From positions 3,102,501 to 3,166,500 of the forward strand of contig OY992840.1 of NCBI GenBank assembly GCA_963921425.1: a stretch of 64,000 nt of DNA. The letters are read 5' to 3'. The translations under genes and the position numbers were made by a program. Position 1 is the stretch's first letter; each line of letters opens with the position of its first letter. This document shows positions 57,569 through 64,000 of this stretch, piece after piece. The DNA is from Dryas octopetala. Taxonomy: Eukaryota; Streptophyta; Magnoliopsida; Rosales; Rosaceae. Below the pieces are notes generated by a model. The model was not told the DNA's origin, searched no databases, and was given only the letters and a program-made list of their open reading frames with translations.

Positions 57569-59525
57569 TGTTGATTATCCTACCTCAAATGCAAGGTTGT
57601 CAAGTTTTAGTATGAATTGAGAAGTAGGGGGTTGTCGTACCCAAAAGATTGGATTGAGACTTCAACTACAAGCTAGATTGATTTTAGGGTTATAAAACTA
57701 ACAAATAACCTTCTATGTACTATGCAAAGCCAAGACTAAGCAAAATGGTATGTACAAATGTGTAGTGTTGAGTAGTTGTTTGGTTGATTGATGATAATTA
57801 AGTAACACATACTAGAATTCGAAACTAATAAATGGAAATGCAAGCAAATTCAAGTACAAGTTAAATTCAATGATGATGAAGGATTTGAGGTTATTAGGGG
57901 CTCACACTAACCCTCCCATGTAACAAACAATGTAATTAGTGATTATGCTAAATTAGATAAATTAGAATCCCTCCAAACCCTAGGCCAAGATGAATTAGGA
58001 TACATCCACATTCATGTTATCAACTACCCAAACCAAGGTAATAGCTAACTATCTAAGATTCATGCCATAGCAAACCCTAGGTGCATAAAGTTCTAAGGAT
58101 AAGAAATTCGAGTAATTAAAACAATTCAACCAAGTTGTTTTTAAATTACCACACTCTTATGCAACATGCTTTAGAAACTAAAGTTCATCAATCTCCAATT
58201 TCTACATGATAACATTTCTCATATGCACAAGTGATGAGTTCATACATACAAGTCATGATTATTAAACTAGCATAAGAGCACATATATATATATATATATA
58301 TATATCCAAATAGGCATTATTTCACAAATCACAAAGTCATTACATAGTTAGGCTAGGGCTAAATCTCTAATCTCTAATCTCTAATCTCAAATCAAGAAAC
58401 TACTCACTAGCCATAAAAGTTACAAACAACATCACAAATTGAAACATAAAGGGAAACAATAGGGAAAAAAGAAAACTCTAGATGTTGAAGCCAAACTCCT
58501 AAGGGGTGTCACTCCTCCAAGGATGCCCAAAACAACTTCTTCTCCTAAGTGCCTCCAAGCTCCACTTACAAGAATGGTGGTGAATATAGTGGATGGGTGT
58601 TGTGATGGTGTGTGGGTTTTTGGAGAGGAAGAGTTGATGAAGGGAAAATTGAGAAAAAGCTAGGGTTTTGGAAGATGGAAGATGAGATGTTTGCTTTTTA
58701 GATGAGATGATGGAATAGATGATGACATGAGTGAAATTAGAGAGGATTGAGAGGGGTGCTCAAAATTTTGAGAGGTGAGGGAGTATGTGATGTATGGTTA
58801 TGAGTGTGATGTGTGGCTAGGATGAGACGAAATTAATGAAGTGATAAGGTTAGGTGAGTTCAAAAAATGAAAATATTTTATTTTCTCTTCCTAGGGTTGA
58901 TCCTTGATGGTTGTGGAGATAGGTAGATGTTCCTTTTGCCTTATTTAGAGCCTTTACAAAGTGTCTTCTGAATTTTGCTTAGAATGGGCGAACAAAGGGG
59001 AAGGAAAGAGAGCATGTGATAACTTTTATCCAAAATGGAAAGATGTTTTTTTGACCATTTGTCCTTTTGCTGACAGGATTTTTAAGCTGTCTTGGGAGTG
59101 CAATTTGGAGGCCTTAACCAACCCAAAATTTTGCATTTTATATATCAATGGAAAACCCTAGATGTTTTCTTTCTAACCATATATCATATGCCTCAATCCA
59201 AGCTCAGACCAAAAAGTCATGTCCCACACAATGAGCTGACTCAGTTCTCCTTGGGTGCAGTTTGGGTTGACTTTGAAATTCAAAATGAACACTTTAGAAG
59301 TTTTGAAATGTCACGAAATTTAACCTGGAATAACTTCATGGTGTTAGCTTTCATCTCCAATTGGATTCATGTCAAAATATATGAAGGAGAATAAATGGTG
59401 CAATTTCGCATTTTATTGCTCGGAAGCCAAAAACACAAAACTAAAAGAAATTTAAAGCTTTTATTCAAATGAACTCACAAAAACTAAGTAAGAGAGATAT
59501 AAAATGGTATGAATTCATGAACATA
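57569..59525 (-). repeat. 5' LTR of a second Athila-type element, minus strand
   Basis: Non-coding sequence beginning (on the + strand) TGTTGATTATCC next to the primer site. Contains a (TA)n run at 58,281-58,305 and a 'ctaatctctaatctctaatct' style repeat near 58,365. It does not resemble the 28,363 LTR beyond the last bases. The outer boundary is estimated from where family A similarity begins (about 59,530). Confidence 0.55.
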
Positions 59526-60625
59526 TCAACCATCCCGCATAAGCATATATCATAACCTGTAAAAATAACAGTGGATCACCCTAGCCTGTACCGTAGTTCC
59601 ATCACTACCCGGCCTACTACCATAAGTTAGTGATAAGAACGTCTGTGGCAATACCAGTGACTACATCAAAATTGCAAGTAGTATACTAACATAAACGTAT
59701 CCACACGGCCGTAGTATCCCAGTACACCTGACCGCAAACTGGGGAGCTGACTTCTCACTAGGTTTCCACAGTGGCTTAGGGGATCGAAACCCAAGGCTAC
59801 TCACATAACCGCTCGTTCTAAGACTAGAGGTCCAAACACTGAATTCTCTCATTAGTTCCATAATTTCTCAATGAAAAAAAAAATCATAATGCATAAATGT
59901 AAATTCCACTAGCATTAAACAATGCGCAAATCCGAAATCATGTAGGAATGCTCATACTAGTTTCAGCATATAACAACATCACAAGTCTGGAACCACAACA
60001 TGATTAATTAGGGCTTCCATCAAGTAGTCACAAATCATAGGGATAAGCACATAGATATTCACATAACAAATACGTACTCACTCAAGTTGTTCAAAGTGAA
60101 TTATAGGCCTCATTACCATGAGAGATGAATTATTTGTGTAGGATGGCCAGTTACAACACAAGCAAGGGTAGACCACCCTAGGCTTGTAAATTCACCTTAA
60201 TTCTATGGTTCTATCCATTTTAGTCAAACAATAACAACGATTTATCTTATCAAAGTATTTAAATCCTTTAAACTAGCCAATTATGCATCATAGCTAAGTC
60301 CTATACTAGGGTTCATAAAGATCAAACAAATAAGCAAGGAAGTTAACCATAGTACCTGAGTTTCCCTTTTACCAAATCATGATGGCAATTAAGTTCATTA
60401 AGTTTGTTCATTGTAAGTGAAATAGATCCACTCGAACTCACAAGGCAGTTCTCGCACTCCCAAAATGCAAAGCAAGCTACCCTTTGTTACGAACTATTCC
60501 AAATGGACAAACAAGAGAAGTAGTAGCAATAAAAAGAAGCAATCAAGCAACCTCTTAGAGAAATGTTGGAACTCAGCACCTTCCTCCTCCTTTATCCAAT
60601 TAAGGGCCATCTCTCTAGGGCTATA
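59526..60625. repeat. LTR-like repeat family A, second fragment
   Basis: Homologous to 2,060-2,900 in the same orientation and order ('aacagtgga', 'cctagcctgtacc', 'ggggagctgac', 'ctcgttctaagacta'). It lacks both LTR termini and is followed directly by the family B LTR. Confidence 0.6.
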
Positions 60626-63351
60626 TGTGAGACCTCGTAGTTTTCAAAGATTTATTGTAAATATTTTGAGAATTTATTTTAAGGATTTTGAGACTTTATT
60701 TGAGATATAAAAGGTTTTGGATTTAACTTTTAATTTTTGTTTTAAATTGGGCTTGACCCAAAGTTGACTGTTTATTCTCGTGACCTTTCGATTTTGACTT
60801 TGGGCTTGTTGGGAAGGTCTCGAGTCCACGAGTTCGTAGACACGAAGCATGCCTAAATCGGAGTTACGGTTTGGATTTTACGGGCGTTCAAAGTGAGGGG
60901 CAATTTTGTAAAATTGCATGAATGGGTTTTAAATACCCAAAAGTCTAAATTTTTTCAGGCGTTCTCTCTCCTCTCCCCCCGGTTCCTTATCTCTCTCTCT
61001 CTCTTTCTTTTTCGCGCCTCTTACTGCACAGGAGCAGCCGCGCCTGTCACCAGTGCATGGCGGCGCGTCCGACTACGGCTGCAGGAGGTCAAAGGCCCAC
61101 CAGCCTCGTCGTCCCTCCCTAATCCTCCCCCTGGTCTCTGTTCAACTCAGAAAAGCTTCGAAACCCAAAACCCAATTCAAGGCCGGTTTGGAGCTCCGGC
61201 GTTGACCTGAATTTTCCGGCGGATTCGAGGCCGATGACCACCTCATCTTCTTCTTCTCGTCAAGCCAAGCACTGTGGTGTGCTCCGATTGTCCACCCGAC
61301 GCTCCTCGACGATGGATCGACGCTGAAAAGGCCGACGGCTTCTCCGGTCAGTTTCAAGTTTTTCTAGCGAAAATTGGATGTCGACCCAGGTATAAAAGTT
61401 GATCATCTCGATGTCTTCTTCATACTTGTTTAATTCTTTTAGGTTGATTTTGTGTTTTGAAAATTGTGCAGGTTGACCACCGTGGGTCTCGCCGCGTTTG
61501 GCCGTGCCGATGGCTGGAATTGTTGGTTTTTGGCCTCTGGCCAGTCACCTGAAGCCTGTGGGTGAGTTTCTGTGTGTTTTGTGTACTGTTCTAAGTCGGG
61601 CAGCCACCATGTGTGGTGGCGGCCGCCCGTTTCAGTCTTTTTGCGGCCGTTTGTGTTTCTGGTTTGTTTTTGATTTGATTGTCTGCTCTTAACAGGTGCA
61701 CGGGCTCGGGAAATCTTATCCTCGATGCCGTTATGCTGCCGGATTTGATATCCGAGCAATGGCCCCGCGAAGGGTACTTCGGTCATTTCACGTGGTTGCA
61801 CTGTAAGTGAAACTTATTGGATTGTAATGTAGAGTACCATTAGTGATTTGTCTGTTTTGTGTGTTTGTTGTTATATGTTAGAGAAGGCTAAATGTAGGAT
61901 TTGGATCATGAGAATGAATTGATGAGGATTTGAGCCTAAGGAATTAATTAGGAATTATATAGTTGCTCGAGAATAATTGCTAGATTAAATAAGGAATACT
62001 TATTGTCGAGGATTAATGAATAATGATTAGGCAATTATCTTACAGAATAATCAAGTTACTTATTGAGGAAGTATTTGGTATGATTTGAGTGGCAAACATG
62101 TGAGGGGTCATGAACATGAATAAAAATCTGAAGGGATTCGGCATAGCTCAGAGTAAACTGTGAGTAAACTTTGAGTGATAATTAAGTGGCTGACAATCTT
62201 ATAGCTGATTTCTCATGTCGAATGGTTTTGTTAGTGGAGAGAAAATGTTTAAATTAGATTTTAATAATTATACTTTGGAAGCTTTAACTTTATTTATGAG
62301 TGTAGCTTCTTGGTTATTAAACTAAGTGGTGATTTGGGTTTCGAACCTATGATTTAAGTATAAATCTTCTCACAAGCATGTGTTGATGATGTTGCGTACG
62401 TAGTGATGAAATTGAATATACAAGAGGCATTATATTGTGAAACAAGGATAGTTATGAGTTAGTTTTGAGAACGTTGTGTTAGAGTTTGTGTGAAGATACC
62501 TGCCTGCTCACGAGAAGTGGCGAGCCTACTCACCTGCCTGCTCGTGCATTGATTCACTCTGCACGAGAAGTGGTGAGCATTCCTGCCTGCTCGTGCATCG
62601 ATCCGCTTTGCACGGGAAGTGGCGAGCTTATCTGCCTGCTCGTGCCTATGCACGGGATGTGGCGAACTTAATTACCTCAATGTATGACCAGCAGTTCCCT
62701 GGGTACTAATGCGGCGTGAGGTTTCAATTGTGGAGTATTTTGAGAAATGATTTTTCATTCAGTAAACATTTTAAATGATAGTTTCAGTAAGGCATTCCGT
62801 TTTATTTCAGACATTTTAATAGTTTTACAGCTTGAGAGTATTATTTGTTCTTCAGAGATCGATTTACAGTTTTGAGATAATTTAAAAATGAATGTGAGAA
62901 ATGGTTTTTAAATTGGGGGATTTCAATGAGCGATGTGAGTGAAATTAGATAGTTTGATTTGTTGTTTTGCTTGCGTGTATGCATTTGTTTGCTAGGAATT
63001 GGTTTAGCTAGGACTTGGTAAAGTCTAGACTTGAATCTTTGAGAATGAGAATGAGGATGATTATGCACTGAGATTATGGGTTAGGATGTGAATGGTTGAT
63101 GTTGAGGTTAATAATTGATGTTTAGGCAATTGATTTGCCAGAATGATTATTATTGTTATCGATGAGATTTGATGTGAATACGAGGGATTATGATTATCTT
63201 GATGCTTGGAGCATTGGTGATTGAAATATTATGTGATTGGATAATTATAATTTATGCTGGATATTCTTGTGGATTATTATTGAGTGTGGAAATTGAAGAA
63301 TTATTTAGGTTAGTTAATTAAGTCTTTTCACTCATACGAGCTTTCAAGCTT
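60626..63351 (+). repeat. LTR of family B, copy 2
   Basis: Starts TGTGAGACCTCGTAG. Aligns with 26,317-28,362 up to about 63,056 and continues about 300 bp further. Includes a CT-rich leader (60,985-61,010), a GC-rich centre (61,020-61,300) and at least three 49-51-bp hairpin units at 62,499-62,680. It ends where an Athila-like LTR terminus begins. No coding similarity. Confidence 0.65.
62499..62680. repeat. 49-51-bp hairpin units in family B LTR
   Basis: Units begin CCTGCCTGCTCGTGC (62,533 and about 62,582), with partial units before and after. CTCGTGC and GCACGAG (or GCACGGG) can pair around a short loop in each unit. Confidence 0.8.
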
Positions 63352-64000
63352 TGATGAGTGTTCATTTTACGTTATTTTATGATACTAACTCCCTAACCTA
63401 GAGTGTTAGAACTCGATACTTTTGTGTATGTTGTCTTGTTTTTGTGTTTTTAATTAGGTCTAATGAAGCATAAATAGGAAATAGGAGCAAATGAAGCCGT
63501 TTTGGGACATTTCCTGGTCAAACTAGGAATCGAGCAGAAATCCTAGTCAAATGAGGATTCCTAGTCACAAGAGGAAACATCAAGCCTAGAACCATCATTG
63601 TCAAGCCAGAAATGAGAAATCCTAATTGGAGCAGGAATTCCTGGTTGAACTAGGAAACCTAACCCTACTAGGGAAAAGAGTCCTAATAAGACTAGGAGTC
63701 ACTAGGGGCAATATGGTCATTATGAGAAGTTGAAATGGACAAGGAACCCTACATCTACAAGGAATCCTAGTGGGACTAGGAAAGGTTGGTCAAAGTCAAC
63801 TCTATCAAGTCAAGATTCCAGAAGCTTCTAGAAGGTGGGGGACATCCATGGAAACAAATGGAGAGAAGAAATTAATTCGAATCCAAGGGGAAATGAGGGG
63901 CAAAATTGGAAGTCAAAGTCAATGGTCAAGGGTCAACAATGCCAAGTCATGAAGTCAATTGGGCTTTGGGCCTAGGTGAAGTCGAAATGAGAAGGATGGT
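63352..64000 (+). repeat. Athila-like LTR, start only (runs off the window)
   Basis: Begins TGATGAGTGTTCATTTTACG and follows 28,363-29,000 with more divergence. It includes the same series of TCCTRGT...AGGA quasi-palindromes between 63,505 and 63,785. It is the second case in the window of this LTR lying immediately after family B sequence. Confidence 0.8.

Overview
This is plant nuclear DNA. It is AT-rich and dominated by nested angiosperm transposable elements: a Ty3/gypsy chromovirus primed by tRNA-iMet, Athila-type elements primed by tRNA-Asp, Ty1/copia fragments, an L1-clade LINE, a Helitron, and MULE, hAT and PIF/Harbinger derivatives. The only apparently intact cellular gene has GT-AG introns and encodes a plant-specific CASP-like membrane protein (CASPL2A type). 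A eudicot is likely, but this rests on that one gene and on general element composition. Layout: 1-9,240 is a mosaic of LTR pieces, with a nested hAT-like element (5,392-5,895), a CACTA-like end and a MULE-type element (7,841-9,210). The CASPL2A gene lies at 10,284-12,550 on the + strand, with three exons. A decayed copia reverse-transcriptase fragment follows on the minus strand. From 14,617 to 25,037 there is a structurally complete, recently inserted Tekay/Del-like chromovirus on the minus strand. Its 5-bp target duplication is perfect, its gag-pol is disabled, and it has an extra 144-codon reading frame ahead of gag. From 26,317 to 36,386 an Athila-like element that keeps gag-protease but has no reverse transcriptase or integrase sits inside another LTR. 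From 36,387 to 44,690 there are more LTR fragments, a copia LTR, a kelch-gene fragment and two copies of a CCN-rich inverted-repeat element flanking a copia pol remnant. At 44,878-46,803 is a nearly perfect inverted repeat with arms of about 0.9-1 kb around a 39-bp centre. Then come a tRNA-Cys half flanked by a 16-bp direct repeat, a remnant of a coiled-coil gene (KIN-12-like) and a small Helitron. From 50,283 to 56,953 lies an L1-type LINE (minus strand) with its catalytic reverse-transcriptase core deleted. Directly upstream of its ORF1 is a tandem array of 290-bp units, arranged like the promoter monomers of rodent L1. One unit is split by a PIF/Harbinger-type element (TAA duplication) that carries a captured piece of an MCTP/FTIP C2 domain. 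The window ends with an Athila-type LTR and primer site on the minus strand, more LTR sequence and the start of another Athila-like LTR. No operon-like cooperation is expected. The picture is one host gene surrounded by layered insertions whose order can be read from target duplications and interrupted repeats. The strongest candidates for something new are the LINE monomer array, the gene-fragment-carrying PIF element, the extra chromovirus reading frame and the long inverted repeat.
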